Shown here in pieces: positions 44,538 through 53,264 of a stretch of DNA of 64,000 bases. The position numbers and the translations under genes are program-made. The notes below the pieces were generated by a model. The model was not told the DNA's origin and did no database searches. It saw only the letters and a list, made by a program, of their open reading frames with translations. Origin of the DNA: Solwaraspora sp. WMMA2065. Its GTDB lineage: Bacteria > Actinomycetota > Actinomycetes > Mycobacteriales > Micromonosporaceae. Every line of letters begins with the position of its first letter. The stretch's first letter is position 1. The stretch covers positions 6,262,001 to 6,326,000 of the forward strand of contig NZ_CP128361.1 of assembly GCF_030345075.1 (NCBI RefSeq). Direction: 5' to 3'.

Positions 44538-44954
44538 CTAGCGGTAGAACGGGTAGCCCGGGTACACGTACCCGACGCCCCAGAACGGCGGGCAACCGTA
44601 GTAGCCGTACAGCTCCTCGTAGTACTTGTCCTGTGACACGAGCTCCGGATCGTAGGCCGGGGCACCGGCCACCCGCTCACTCGACTCGTTGATGTGCACG
44701 ACGCCGTCGGTGATCCGGACGATCGCGTCGACCGGGACGAACGACGGAGTGGCCCCGAGACCGAGGATGCCGCCGTGCTCGACCCGCAGCAGCCGGACCT
44801 TGTGTTCTGCCTCGTCGATCAGCAGGTCGTCGACCTTACCGATGTCGTTGCCGTCCGCGTCGCACACCTTTCGGCCGCGAATGTCCTCGGCCGGATCGGC
44901 GACCATTTCGTGGGCGTCGCTCATCCTGACCAGCTTCGCCAACCCCTCGGTCAT
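44538..44954 (-). CDS. PRC-barrel domain protein
   Basis: 138 residues, GGAGGGG before the ATG. The PRC-barrel runs from about residue 22 (AEDIRGRKVCDADGNDIGKV, DDLLIDEAEHKVRLLRVEH) to about 95 (VPVDAIVRITDGVVHINES), then a Tyr/Gly/Pro-rich tail (YYEELYGYYGCPPFWGVGY). PRC-barrel proteins of this length are common in actinobacteria and may sense stress or bind other proteins. Function is not known. Confidence 0.85.
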   Translation of the reverse strand: MTEGLAKLVRMSDAHEMVADPAEDIRGRKVCDADGNDIGKVDDLLIDEAEHKVRLLRVEHGGILGLGATPSFVPVDAIVRITDGVVHINESSERVAGAPAYDPELVSQDKYYEELYGYYGCPPFWGVGYVYPGYPFYR

Positions 44955-45034
44955 GGTGCCCCCTCCTGCTCGCCAACTGCCTCACCCCTTCCGGGTTACC
45001 ACTTCCGTCGGCCGGCAAACCCGCCGGCCGGCGG

Positions 45035-45658
45035 TCACAGCAGCAGGGCCCTCGGATCGGCGTCCATGGTGTGCAGGAGATGGGCGGCCTCGTGTGCGCC
45101 GGGGCAGGAAGCGGCGGAGAACGCCCGGGCCAGCGCGATCATCTCGGCAGCGGGTAGCAGGGTGCCCTCCCGGTTGCGCAGCGGCAGCCGGACGGTGCCG
45201 TCCGGGCCGCTGACGGTGAGCACCGGGGTGCTGGCGGCGCCGCCGCCGCTGTCCTGTTCCGTGCCGCTGTTCTGTTCCGTGCCGCTGTTCGGTTCCGCAT
45301 CGGTGGTCGCGGGGGAGCCGAGCGAAATCGTCACGGTCTCGGCCGTACGCAGGTCGACGGTGCGGGTGGCGAGTCCGCGTACGGTGAGCTGGGTGCCGGA
45401 CAGCCACGCCCCGGTCCGGGCGACCCGGGCGATCGGCAGGCCGATACCGGCGGACGCCCCCAGAGCGAGACCGGTGCCGAGCAGCACCGGCAGGGTCGGC
45501 TCGTCCCCGCCGCCCGAGACCACCAGCCCGAGCAGGCTGCCGAGGCAGCACCCGGCGGTGACCAGCCCGACGCCCAGTACCGACAGCACCGCGAGCCGGG
45601 TCGGCCGGCTGGTTGGGTATCCGATGGACAGTTCGAGTCTGCCGTGCCCGTGATCCAT
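45035..45658 (-). CDS. Two-helix membrane protein of unknown function
   Basis: 207 residues from ATG 45658. Two or more N-terminal membrane helices (LAVLSVLGVGLVTAGCCLGS, LPVLLGTGLALGASAGIGLP) are followed by a PH-like beta region (LSGTQLTVRGLATRTVDLRT, EGTLLPAAEMIALARAF). An imperfect tandem repeat NSGTEQNSGTEQDSG interrupts the domain near residue 123. Similar membrane-anchored PH-like proteins occur in actinobacteria without known roles. Confidence 0.6.
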   Translation of the reverse strand: MDHGHGRLELSIGYPTSRPTRLAVLSVLGVGLVTAGCCLGSLLGLVVSGGGDEPTLPVLLGTGLALGASAGIGLPIARVARTGAWLSGTQLTVRGLATRTVDLRTAETVTISLGSPATTDAEPNSGTEQNSGTEQDSGGGAASTPVLTVSGPDGTVRLPLRNREGTLLPAAEMIALARAFSAASCPGAHEAAHLLHTMDADPRALLL

Positions 45659-46083
45659 GGCGGAGATCGTGCCATTGTCGATCAAGGTCGGCGACGGCGG
45701 TGGTGGCGACCGGCCATCGCAGCGGTGGCGGTGGCCGACGGGACGGTGATGGGGAGGGATCCCGTCGGCCACCGGGATCACCCGCGCGAGGCGTGGGACC
45801 TACCAGCGTATCGGACGACCGCCGGTCTCGGCATCGGCCGGCGCGTCCACCGTCCTCGTTGGTCGGCGTCGTGGTGGGGGCCGATCGGGGCGCTGCCATC
45901 CGGATTCCGGACGACCTCCGAGGAGTCGACGAAGGTGAACCCGCAGCTGTTTCGGGGTTTTCAAACTCTCGGCGCGGTTTCACCGGCGCGTTGAGCGTTG
46001 CACCACTGTGGGTACCCTGGCAGACTCGATCTGCGTCCGCCGATGGCGGTCAATCGATGGTGTCCCAGGGTGAGGAGTTCGCG
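45659..46083. other. Intergenic region
   Basis: 425 bases without a credible gene on either strand. The minus-strand side is the promoter of the membrane-protein gene. The right end holds the GAGGAG ribosome site (46073-46078) of the next plus-strand gene. Nothing else recognised. Confidence 0.4.
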
Positions 46084-46464
46084 ATGGCGAAAAGCCGTGG
46101 CACGCGCTGGGAGATCACCGACGGTGCTGAGCTGAATGATGCTCGGGTCGGCGCTCTCAATACGTCGCCCGGTGGCTATCCGTCACCACTGGCCGGTCTG
46201 CTCTTCTGTGCAACTTGCGAACGGCAAATGATCCCGATGGCCAGGCTCAACGGCTGGGTGTACGGTGCCCCGTGCGGCTGCCGGCTGAGCCCGGTGGACG
46301 CGCTCACCGTCGAACGTCTCGTGTTCAACGCGGTGGCGGCTCATCATCCGGATCTGTTGGCCGGCACCGCCGTCGGGGATCTTTCCTCGGCGTTCCGGGA
46401 GGTGCTCTCCGAGGTTCGGATCGGTGGTGCAGCCGACGAGTTGGAATTCATCTGGTCCACGTGA
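46084..46464 (+). CDS. Small recombinase-type zinc-ribbon protein
   Basis: 126 residues from ATG 46084. The stretch SPLAGLLFCATCERQMIPMA, then GWVYGAPCGCRLS, matches the zinc beta-ribbon that follows the catalytic domain in large serine recombinases. Here it stands alone, with no resolvase domain. It may be a derived DNA-binding protein or a remnant of an excised recombinase gene. The flanking sequence has no other recombinase signal. Confidence 0.55.
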   Translation: MAKSRGTRWEITDGAELNDARVGALNTSPGGYPSPLAGLLFCATCERQMIPMARLNGWVYGAPCGCRLSPVDALTVERLVFNAVAAHHPDLLAGTAVGDLSSAFREVLSEVRIGGAADELEFIWST

Positions 46465-46599
46465 CCAATGTCCGCCAAGCGCTCTCCCCGACCTGGATCT
46501 TCACGTTAGAGAAAACGACGTCCGGATCGCCTGCCGTGCTCCGGATGGCGACGCGTGCCCCCGGTGGCGCGTCCGATGATTCCGGCTGGATCGATATAT

Positions 46600-46938
46600 A
46601 TGACCTACAATGTTAAGAACGTGGAAGTTTCGGAGTTGCCGCCGGGTACGGTGCTCCGATTCGCCGTCTCCGAGTGGCAGTACGGGCGAGGTCCCGTGCC
46701 CGGCGAGCCCTTCGATCTGCTGATCACCTACGTCCGGATCGGCTCCGCCCGCAGCTACGGCGGGCAGTGGGTGTGGGTCGACGGCCACCACGTCGACTGT
46801 CGACCCGACCATCCACCTTGCCAACAGGCGCTGGTCAGCGTCGCTGCGGTGCGGCGGGCCGCCGTCGGCGAACACGCCAGTATCCAGCCGCCGCCCGCCG
46901 AGCAGGTGGTGGTCGACGGTGCCGCTGCTCGCCGATGA
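46600..46938 (+). CDS. Unknown small protein before GPP34 gene
   Basis: 112 residues. It begins MTYNVKNVEVSELPPGTVLR, then SEWQYGRGPVPGEPFDLL, VWVDGHHVDC and PDHPPCQQALV. The N-terminal part is beta-rich and has no known family. The 5' sequence around ATG 46600 (TCGATATATATGACC) is unusually AT-rich. Its end overlaps the GPP34 start by 20 bases, so the two are coupled. Confidence 0.6.
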   Translation: MTYNVKNVEVSELPPGTVLRFAVSEWQYGRGPVPGEPFDLLITYVRIGSARSYGGQWVWVDGHHVDCRPDHPPCQQALVSVAAVRRAAVGEHASIQPPPAEQVVVDGAAARR

Positions 46939-47548
46939 GTTCTTCCTGCTTGCCCACCACGATGTCACCGGTCGCGCCCGGCTGCACCCCCGGGCGGTCG
47001 GGCTCGGTCTGGCCAGCGCGGTCCTCGCCGAGCTGGTCACCGCGCAGGCCGTCGCCGTCGATGCCGGTCACGTCTGGGTGGTCGATCCGGCGGCGCCAGC
47101 CGATGCGCTCGGTCGTTCCGCGCTGCGGCTGCTGCTCGACGAGCCGGAGCACACCAGCCTACGGGTCTGGCTGACCGTTCTGTCGGAGCGGGCCCCGGAC
47201 CACGTCGCCCAGCGGCTGACTGCCGCCGGGGTCGTCCGACCCGAGCAGGTACGCCGGCTGATGCGCACCCGGACGATCTACGTACCGGTCGACATCAACC
47301 TCGCGGCCTGGCCGTGGGCGCGGTTGTCGCTGCGGCTGCGCCGGATGGAACCGCTCGACGAGCCCGACCTGTTCCTTGCCGGACTGGCTGCGGCGACCGG
47401 ACTGGACACCTATCTGCTCGACGGTGCCGAACCCGAGGTGGCCCGTCACCTCGATGTCCTGCTACGGGCGCTGCGGCCTGCGCTGCGCGACCTGTTGGGC
47501 CGGACCGGCGCGGCGGTCGGCAACGCTGTGCTGAGCGGGCGTACCTGA
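46919..47548 (+). CDS. GPP34 (GOLPH3/Vps74)-family protein
   Basis: 209 residues, GTG start. LLADEFFLLAHHDVTGRARLH, then LGLASAVLAELVTAQAVAVD, VRRLMRTRTIYVPVDINLAA and LAAATGLDTYLLDGAEPE are the conserved parts of the GPP34 fold. Eukaryotic members bind PI4P and sort Golgi enzymes; bacterial members are common in actinobacteria with membrane-binding and unknown roles. This one is full length. Confidence 0.85.
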   Translation: MPLLADEFFLLAHHDVTGRARLHPRAVGLGLASAVLAELVTAQAVAVDAGHVWVVDPAAPADALGRSALRLLLDEPEHTSLRVWLTVLSERAPDHVAQRLTAAGVVRPEQVRRLMRTRTIYVPVDINLAAWPWARLSLRLRRMEPLDEPDLFLAGLAAATGLDTYLLDGAEPEVARHLDVLLRALRPALRDLLGRTGAAVGNAVLSGRT

Positions 47549-47686
47549 GCCTGAGTCGGCCAGCCGGGGCCGGCACGACCTGCCACCCGCACGATCCTCC
47601 TACCGCGCAGTCCCTTTACCGCGCGACCCAGCTGTTTCATTCCACCTGTTCCATTCCACCCACACTCACCCTCCTGGAGCGTGCCG

Positions 47687-48379
47687 ATGAACGCGACCAC
47701 ACCCGCCATGACCGTCCGGGCCGCCACCCACGACGACATCCCTCAGGCGGCGACGCTGCTCACCGAGGCGTTTCTGATCGCACCGGTCTCCCAGTGGTTG
47801 GTGGGGGACATCGACGCCCGGGTCACCACGTTCCGGTCGCTGTTCACCATCGAACTCGAACACGCCATCGACACCGGTGCCGACGTGTACGTGGCGGGAC
47901 CGTTCACCGGGGTGGCGATCTGGTACCAGCGTGATCAGCCGGAGTCGGCCAACCACATCACCGTCCACCAGCGTCGAATGATGCTCGCCGCCGGCATCTG
48001 GCAGCACCGCGTCGCCGCCCTGCACGGCATCCTCAGCGGACACCGGCCGGACCGGCCGCACCGGTATCTCGCGTACCTCGGGGTCACACCCTGGCTGCAG
48101 GGCCGGGGCGTTGGCACCGCCCTGCTGACCCACCAGCACCGGCAGCTCGACGCCTCGGGCACCCCGGCGTACCTGGAGGCCACCACGCCGCGCAACCGCG
48201 GCCTCTACCTTCGGCACGGGTACGTCGCCGCCGAACCGGTCCAGCTGCCGGACGGCCCGCCGATCTGGCCGATGTGGCGCGCGCCGGCTCAGGGCGACCA
48301 GCTCTCCGGCCGCGACGGCGACCAGCCCTCCGGCCGCGACGGCGACCAGAGTCGGGACCAGCGCCCCGGACCCGGGTGA
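47687..48379 (+). CDS. GNAT-family N-acetyltransferase
   Basis: 230 residues from ATG 47687, GGAG seven bases upstream. MTVRAATHDDIPQAATLL, GVAIWYQRD, RYLAYLGVTPWLQGRGVGTA with the acetyl-CoA loop, and LEATTPRNRGLYLRHGYVA complete the GNAT fold. The C-terminal tail is a repeated SGRDGDQ unit encoded by a 24-base tandem repeat at 48301-48352, outside the domain. Paralogue of the protein at 20267. Confidence 0.87.
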   Translation: MNATTPAMTVRAATHDDIPQAATLLTEAFLIAPVSQWLVGDIDARVTTFRSLFTIELEHAIDTGADVYVAGPFTGVAIWYQRDQPESANHITVHQRRMMLAAGIWQHRVAALHGILSGHRPDRPHRYLAYLGVTPWLQGRGVGTALLTHQHRQLDASGTPAYLEATTPRNRGLYLRHGYVAAEPVQLPDGPPIWPMWRAPAQGDQLSGRDGDQPSGRDGDQSRDQRPGPG

Positions 48380-48502
48380 CGATCAGCTCTTGCCGGATCA
48401 TCGGGACCGCCGGGAACCAACCGGCATCGGCGGCCGACCAATCCACCAAGCTCCCGCCCAGAGGCACCCTCGGCGGCCCGATGATCGAGAGGTAACCCGT
48501 CC

Positions 48503-49228
48503 ATGCACTCCACCCTTCGTCGCGTCGCCCGGTCCGGTGCCGTCGCCGCCATCGCCGGCGGCGCCATCCTGCTCGCTGGCTCCCCGGCGGCGGCGCACGT
48601 CACCGTCACCCCCACCGTCACCACCGCCGACTCCTACACCGTGCTGACGGTGTCGGTGCCGCACGGCTGCGACGGCTCGGCCACCACCAAGGTGGCCATC
48701 CAGATCCCCGACCAGATCAACTCGGTGACACCCACCATCAATCAGGGCTGGACGGTCGAGAAGGTGATGGCCACCCTCGACCCGCCGGTCACCGACAGCC
48801 ACGGCAACGAGCTCACCGAGCGGGTCGCGGAGATCGTCTACACCGCCAAGACCCCACTGCCCGAAGGTCACCGGGACGTGTTCGAGCTGTCCCTGCGACT
48901 GCCCGACGCGGCCGGGGAGACCCTCGTCTTCCCCTCCATCCAGACCTGCGAGCAGGGCGAGACCGCCTGGGCCCAGGTGCCGGCGGACGGCCAGGACAGC
49001 CACGAGCTGGACTACCCGGCACCCTCGTTCGTCATCACCGCCGCCGACGCCGACGGCACCGCCGCCGGTGACGAGCCCGCCGACGACGCCGAGCCGACCG
49101 AGCTCACCACCGCCGGCTCCACCACCAGCGACGGCGGCTCCGTCGTCGGCTGGATCGGCCTGATCCTCGGCCTGCTCGGCTTCACCGCCGGCGGCCTGGC
49201 GCTGCAGCGCACCCGGAAGACCACATAG
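48503..49228 (+). CDS. ycnI: YcnI-family (DUF1775) secreted copper-binding protein
   Basis: 241 residues. The signal peptide ends at SPAAA, placing His at the mature N-terminus (HVTVTP). The DUF1775 body has SVPHGCDGSATTKVAIQIP, the TPTINQGWTVEKV segment with its conserved Trp, PLPEGHRDVFELSLRLPD and FPSIQTCEQGE. A C-terminal membrane helix (VVGWIGLILGLLGFTAGGLAL) anchors it. Members bind Cu(II) through the N-terminal His. It is first in a three-gene copper operon. Confidence 0.9.
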   Translation: MHSTLRRVARSGAVAAIAGGAILLAGSPAAAHVTVTPTVTTADSYTVLTVSVPHGCDGSATTKVAIQIPDQINSVTPTINQGWTVEKVMATLDPPVTDSHGNELTERVAEIVYTAKTPLPEGHRDVFELSLRLPDAAGETLVFPSIQTCEQGETAWAQVPADGQDSHELDYPAPSFVITAADADGTAAGDEPADDAEPTELTTAGSTTSDGGSVVGWIGLILGLLGFTAGGLALQRTRKTT

Positions 49229-49230
49229 GG

Positions 49231-50952
49231 GTGTGGTCGCCGCACCGGGTACGGCGGGCCGCGCTGCTCGCCGTACCCGGACTGTTGTCCGGAAGCCTGC
49301 TCGGTCTGCTGCTCGCGCTCGCCGGGGCCGGCCCGGCCGCCGCGCACGCCACGCTGCTGACCAACGATCCGGCGGACGGCGCGTTGCTCGCCGAGGCGCC
49401 GCCGTCGGTCACCCTGACCTTCGACGAGCCGGTCCAGATCCGCGCCGAGGGCGTGCAGGTGCTCGACGCCGGCGGGTCCACGATCGACGTCACCGCCAGG
49501 TCGGTGGACAGCACCGTCGTCATCGACCTGCCGACCGGCCTGGCCGACGGCACGTACGTGGTCAGCTGGCGGGTCGTTTCCGCGGACAGCCACCCGGTGG
49601 CCGGCGGGTTCAGCTTCGCGATCGGCGCACCCACCGCCGGCAGCGTCGCGATCCCGGTCACCGAGCCGGACCTCGCCCTGCGGGTGCTCCGCCCGGCCAC
49701 CGAGGCGCTGCTGTACGTCGGCGTGCTCGGCGGCACCGGGCTGGCCGTGTTCGGCCTGTCCTTCCTGCCGATCCCGGCGCGTCGACGACAGCTGCCCACA
49801 GTGGTCGGGCTCGGGGTCGTCGCCCTCGTCGCGGTGGCGGTGATGCCGCCGGTCACCACCGCATGGCAGGACGCGGCCGACGTCGGCGCGTTGGCCGGCC
49901 CGGCGCCTTGGCGGACCGGCTACCTGTCCGACCTCGGCCTGGCCGCCGCACTCACCGCCGCCGGCGTGCTCGCGGTCCTGGTCGGAGCCAGGCTGGGCAG
50001 CGGCGGTGCCGGTGCGGCCCGCCGCCCGGCCGGTGTAGCGGTGTTCGCCGGGGCCGGGCTGGCGCTCGGCGCGTCGGCGCTGGTCGGCCACACCCGCAGC
50101 TTCGGCCCGGCCTGGCTGACCCTGGGCAGCGACCTGCTGCACCTGGTCACGGCCGCGGTGTGGCTCGGCGGGATCCTCGGCCTGGGTCACCTGCTGTCCC
50201 GGCGGACCGACACCCCGTCGGCCACGCAGCGGGCCGGCGTCGTGGCCGCGTTCTCCCAGACCGCCGCGTTGCTGGTCGCCCTGCTGGCGGTGGCCGGAGT
50301 CCTGCTCGGTTGGCGGATCGTCGGCTCCTGGTCGGCGTTGCTCGGCACCACGTACGGGCTGGTGCTGCTCGGCAAGGTCGCGGCGGTGGCGGTGCTCGTC
50401 GGAATCGCCGGCTGGAACCGTTATTTGCTGGTGCCGCGTACCCGCCGACCTGACACCGAGGCCGCCGCCCTGCGTTCACTGCGCCGCACCGTCCGGGCGG
50501 AGGCGGTACTGCTGGTCGGGGTGCTCGCCGTCACCGGTGTGCTGGTCACCCGAGACCCGACCAACCGGGCCTCCGAGACCGACAACGCCGCCACCGGTTC
50601 GGCCGACGGCCGTACCAGCTCCGTTGAGCAGGCCGTCGTCGCGGACGCCGCGCTCGGCGACGGCCGGGTGCAGATCCGGATAACCCCGGGTGCCACCGGG
50701 ATCAACGCGCTGGAGTTGGCGCTGTTCGACGTCGCCGGGCAGCCGTTGGAGCCGGTCACGCCGCCGACGGTCACTGTCACGCTGCCCGAAGTCGGGGTCG
50801 GGCCGCTGGAGCGCCGGCTCGCCCAGACGGGCCCCGGAAGCTACGAGGCGGTCGCCGACTTCCCGTTGCCCGGCAGTTGGGAGGTCACCGTCAACGCGCG
50901 TACCTCCCGGTTCGACAGCCCGATCGCGATTATTCCGGTGGAGATCCGATGA
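49231..50952 (+). CDS. ycnJ: CopC-CopD fusion copper protein (YcnJ-like)
   Basis: 573 residues, GTG start two bases after the ycnI stop. After a signal peptide the CopC domain starts HATLLTNDPADGALLAEAPP and contains VVSADSHPVAGGFSFAIG with the second His ligand, to about residue 130. A CopD domain follows with eight membrane helices and VGHTRSFGP. A C-terminal extracellular region (GDGRVQIRITPGATGINALE) resembles a CopC- or FixH-like domain. This is a copper import or handling protein of the periplasm/membrane. Confidence 0.9.
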   Translation: MWSPHRVRRAALLAVPGLLSGSLLGLLLALAGAGPAAAHATLLTNDPADGALLAEAPPSVTLTFDEPVQIRAEGVQVLDAGGSTIDVTARSVDSTVVIDLPTGLADGTYVVSWRVVSADSHPVAGGFSFAIGAPTAGSVAIPVTEPDLALRVLRPATEALLYVGVLGGTGLAVFGLSFLPIPARRRQLPTVVGLGVVALVAVAVMPPVTTAWQDAADVGALAGPAPWRTGYLSDLGLAAALTAAGVLAVLVGARLGSGGAGAARRPAGVAVFAGAGLALGASALVGHTRSFGPAWLTLGSDLLHLVTAAVWLGGILGLGHLLSRRTDTPSATQRAGVVAAFSQTAALLVALLAVAGVLLGWRIVGSWSALLGTTYGLVLLGKVAAVAVLVGIAGWNRYLLVPRTRRPDTEAAALRSLRRTVRAEAVLLVGVLAVTGVLVTRDPTNRASETDNAATGSADGRTSSVEQAVVADAALGDGRVQIRITPGATGINALELALFDVAGQPLEPVTPPTVTVTLPEVGVGPLERRLAQTGPGSYEAVADFPLPGSWEVTVNARTSRFDSPIAIIPVEIR

Positions 50953-51584
50953 ACAGGTTCCGACGACGTGCCGCAGGACTACTCGGCGCGGCGCTGCTGG
51001 GCCTGGCACCGGCGGCGCTGGTGACGCTCTGGTCGGCGGCGCCGGCGGCGGCCCACACCCAGCTGGCCGGCGCGGCCCCGAACGGTGCCGGTGCCACCAC
51101 GTTGACCTTCACCTTCGACCACGGCTGCGACAACGCGGACACCGACGAGCTGGTGGTCGAAATGCCGGCCGGGGCGATCGCCGGTTCGACGACCGGACAG
51201 CCGCCCGGGTGGGCTGCCGAGGTCACCCCCGGCCGGGTCAGCTGGACCGGGCCGGCGATCAGCGCCGAGCAGATCGCCGCCGGGGTCGCCGAGTTCTCGG
51301 TGCTTGTCCGGTTGACCGGGACGGCCGGGCAGACCTTCTGGTTCCCGGCGGTGCAGCGGTGCGTCGACGGCGACAGCTACGAGTGGTCGGACACCGGGCC
51401 GGGTGCTGAGCGGCCCGCCCCGTCGCTGATCGCGACCAACGCGGTGCTCGCGCCGGCACCACCGGCGGCTCCGGCCGATCAGCCGGCCGGCGGTGGCGGT
51501 GCCAGTGTGGCGCAGGCGTTGACCGCTGTAGGGCTGCTGGTGGTCGGTGCCGGTCTGGTCGGCTACCGACTGACCGGACGGTGA
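50949..51584 (+). CDS. Second YcnI-like secreted copper protein
   Basis: 211 residues from ATG 50949, overlapping the CopCD stop as ATGA. The signal peptide ends at SAAPAAA, giving mature N-terminal HTQLAG, and the DUF1775-like body contains FTFDHGCDNADTDELVVEMP, GWAAEV and FWFPAVQRCVDGDSYEW. A C-terminal helix anchors it. It is a more divergent paralogue of the first gene. Together the three genes form a copper acquisition or tolerance unit. Confidence 0.8.
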   Translation: MNRFRRRAAGLLGAALLGLAPAALVTLWSAAPAAAHTQLAGAAPNGAGATTLTFTFDHGCDNADTDELVVEMPAGAIAGSTTGQPPGWAAEVTPGRVSWTGPAISAEQIAAGVAEFSVLVRLTGTAGQTFWFPAVQRCVDGDSYEWSDTGPGAERPAPSLIATNAVLAPAPPAAPADQPAGGGGASVAQALTAVGLLVVGAGLVGYRLTGR

Positions 51585-51594
51585 CGGCGGAGCT

Positions 51595-51762
51595 TCATCG
51601 TGGCCAGTGGCCCCGGTTGATCGGCACCCGGTGCAGGGTGCGGCAGGGCAGTTCAGCGCCACACCGGCAGGTCCGCCGCCACCGGCGCCACGACCACTGT
51701 GGCCGGTGTCGGCGGGCCAGTGTCGCCGCGACGGCGAAGAGGTACTCGTCGTACGAGACCAT
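51595..51762 (-). CDS. 55-residue Cys-rich protein
   Basis: ATG 51762 follows GGAGGGAGGG. The protein starts MVSYDEYLFAVAATLARRHR, then WRRTCRCGAELPCRTLHRVP and INRGHWPR. The CxCGxxLPC motif is like those in small actinobacterial zinc proteins that sit beside XRE regulators. It follows the XRE gene upstream on the same strand and may be co-transcribed with it. Confidence 0.55.
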   Translation of the reverse strand: MVSYDEYLFAVAATLARRHRPQWSWRRWRRTCRCGAELPCRTLHRVPINRGHWPR

Positions 51763-51942
51763 GTCCCTCCCTCCACGACAGTCCTTCACGACGGTGCGAG
51801 CGCAACAGGGGACCGCCGAGCGGAGCCACAGGTGCGACCCGGAAGCCGGGGTGCGACACCGGGGGCTCTCCACTGACACCCGGCACCGCACCCCGTACTC
51901 ATGACGGTACGAGACTGCAAGCGGATTCTGCGTAACGAGCGG

Positions 51943-53139
51943 TTACGTCGAATGATCCTCTGGCGAGAGTGGATCGATTCCCATCCGTACCGCGAGTTGC
52001 CGAAGCTCGTCGGAGCCACTACGGGGCGACGAGTCCCGCACGATGTGCGCGATGATCTCCCGGACGGTGGCCCGGCTGCGGGTCTCGTGCGGGGCGATCG
52101 CCTCGGCCCGCAGGAACGCCCGTACCGCCTCTTCGTTGCGCTTGGCGGCGTGGAACCCGCGCCCGGCGTCCATGTGCAACCTGGCCCGGCGCTGCGGGGT
52201 CCGCAGCGCGCTCTGGTCCACTTTGCGGGCGAGTTCCGGGGCGCGGCCCGGCTCGCCGTTCTCCAGCACCACCCCGACCCGCCACACCGCGACGTTCGCC
52301 GAGGTGAACTCCATCCGCCACGGATCACCAGCGGTACGCCGGGCGACGTCGGCGGCCTCGGCGATGTGCGTTTCGGCGACGTCGTGCTGACCTAGGCTGG
52401 CGGCGGACAGCGCGGCGTGCAGGTGCAGCATGCCGTACCACGCGCGGCCTTCGTCCGTACTTGTGTGAAGTTGGATTCGTTCGGCGGCGTCGCAGGCCAA
52501 CGTCCAGGATCGCTTCCGCAGCCCGGTGGCCAGGACCGCCTGGGCCAGCGCGTAGTCGGCGGCGGCGACGCAGGCCGGGTCGTCGGCGAGCTGCGCCGCC
52601 CGGACGGCGCGCTCGGCGAGCCGCATCGCCAGGTCGACGTGGCCCTGTGGTTTGAGCGCCAGCGAACCGGTGACCAGGGCCTGCACCGCGATCCGCAGTG
52701 CGACTGGGTCTTCGTCGGCGTTGGCCGTGGAGCGGATCTCGGCGATCAACCGGGGCAGCAGGATGCCGAGGGTCGGGTTGTCGCAGGCCATCCGGGCCCG
52801 CATCGCCCGGTCGGCCTCGGCGGCGAGCAGCGCCGCCGGGCGGGCCGCAGCCGGCTCGTCGTCGTCCATCGCCTTGCGGATCGCCGGTACGGCGGCGTAG
52901 AGCGCCAGGTCGTTGCGGGACCGGGGCAGGTACGGCTGCGCGGTGAGGTCCATCGTAGAGACCCCGAGCGCGGTGGCGAGCGCGATGAGCATGGACCTCT
53001 TGGTCACCGCGCGCTTGCCGTTCTCGATCATGGAAACGTACTCGCGGCTTACCCCGATCTCGGCGGCGAGCTGTTGCTGCGTCATGCCGGCGATGTCACG
53101 CCACCGCGCGACCCGCAGGCCGATGTAATCCTCCGGCAT
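51943..53139 (-). CDS. XRE regulator with helical-repeat C-terminus
   Basis: 398 residues from ATG 53139, GGGAGG upstream. The HTH is near residues 10-65 (VARWRDIAGMTQQQLAAEIG, VSREYVSMIENGKRAV). The rest is an Ala/Leu-rich TPR-like repeat region (DPVALRIAVQALVTGSLAL, CVAAADYALAQAVLA, HVDLAMRLAERAVRAAQLAD). It is a typical actinobacterial developmental or secondary-metabolite regulator of unknown target. Start-proximal sequence is AT-rich, which suggests the promoter at 53150-53230. Confidence 0.82.
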   Translation of the reverse strand: MPEDYIGLRVARWRDIAGMTQQQLAAEIGVSREYVSMIENGKRAVTKRSMLIALATALGVSTMDLTAQPYLPRSRNDLALYAAVPAIRKAMDDDEPAAARPAALLAAEADRAMRARMACDNPTLGILLPRLIAEIRSTANADEDPVALRIAVQALVTGSLALKPQGHVDLAMRLAERAVRAAQLADDPACVAAADYALAQAVLATGLRKRSWTLACDAAERIQLHTSTDEGRAWYGMLHLHAALSAASLGQHDVAETHIAEAADVARRTAGDPWRMEFTSANVAVWRVGVVLENGEPGRAPELARKVDQSALRTPQRRARLHMDAGRGFHAAKRNEEAVRAFLRAEAIAPHETRSRATVREIIAHIVRDSSPRSGSDELRQLAVRMGIDPLSPEDHST

Positions 53140-53264
53140 GGGGGACCTCCCATGCTGACGGTACGGTCGAAACGGCGTGACGTCGACCAATGTAACTGGT
53201 TGTTACGCCTGTCCCGCCTGTTGGTGACCCAGGTGGTCGGCCGACCTCACTCTTCGTGGCCCGG

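Noticed and set aside
45613-46083. Upstream extension of the zinc-ribbon protein frame at 46084
   Set aside because: The extension is Arg-rich without family resemblance; GAGGAG directly before ATG 46084 supports the short form.
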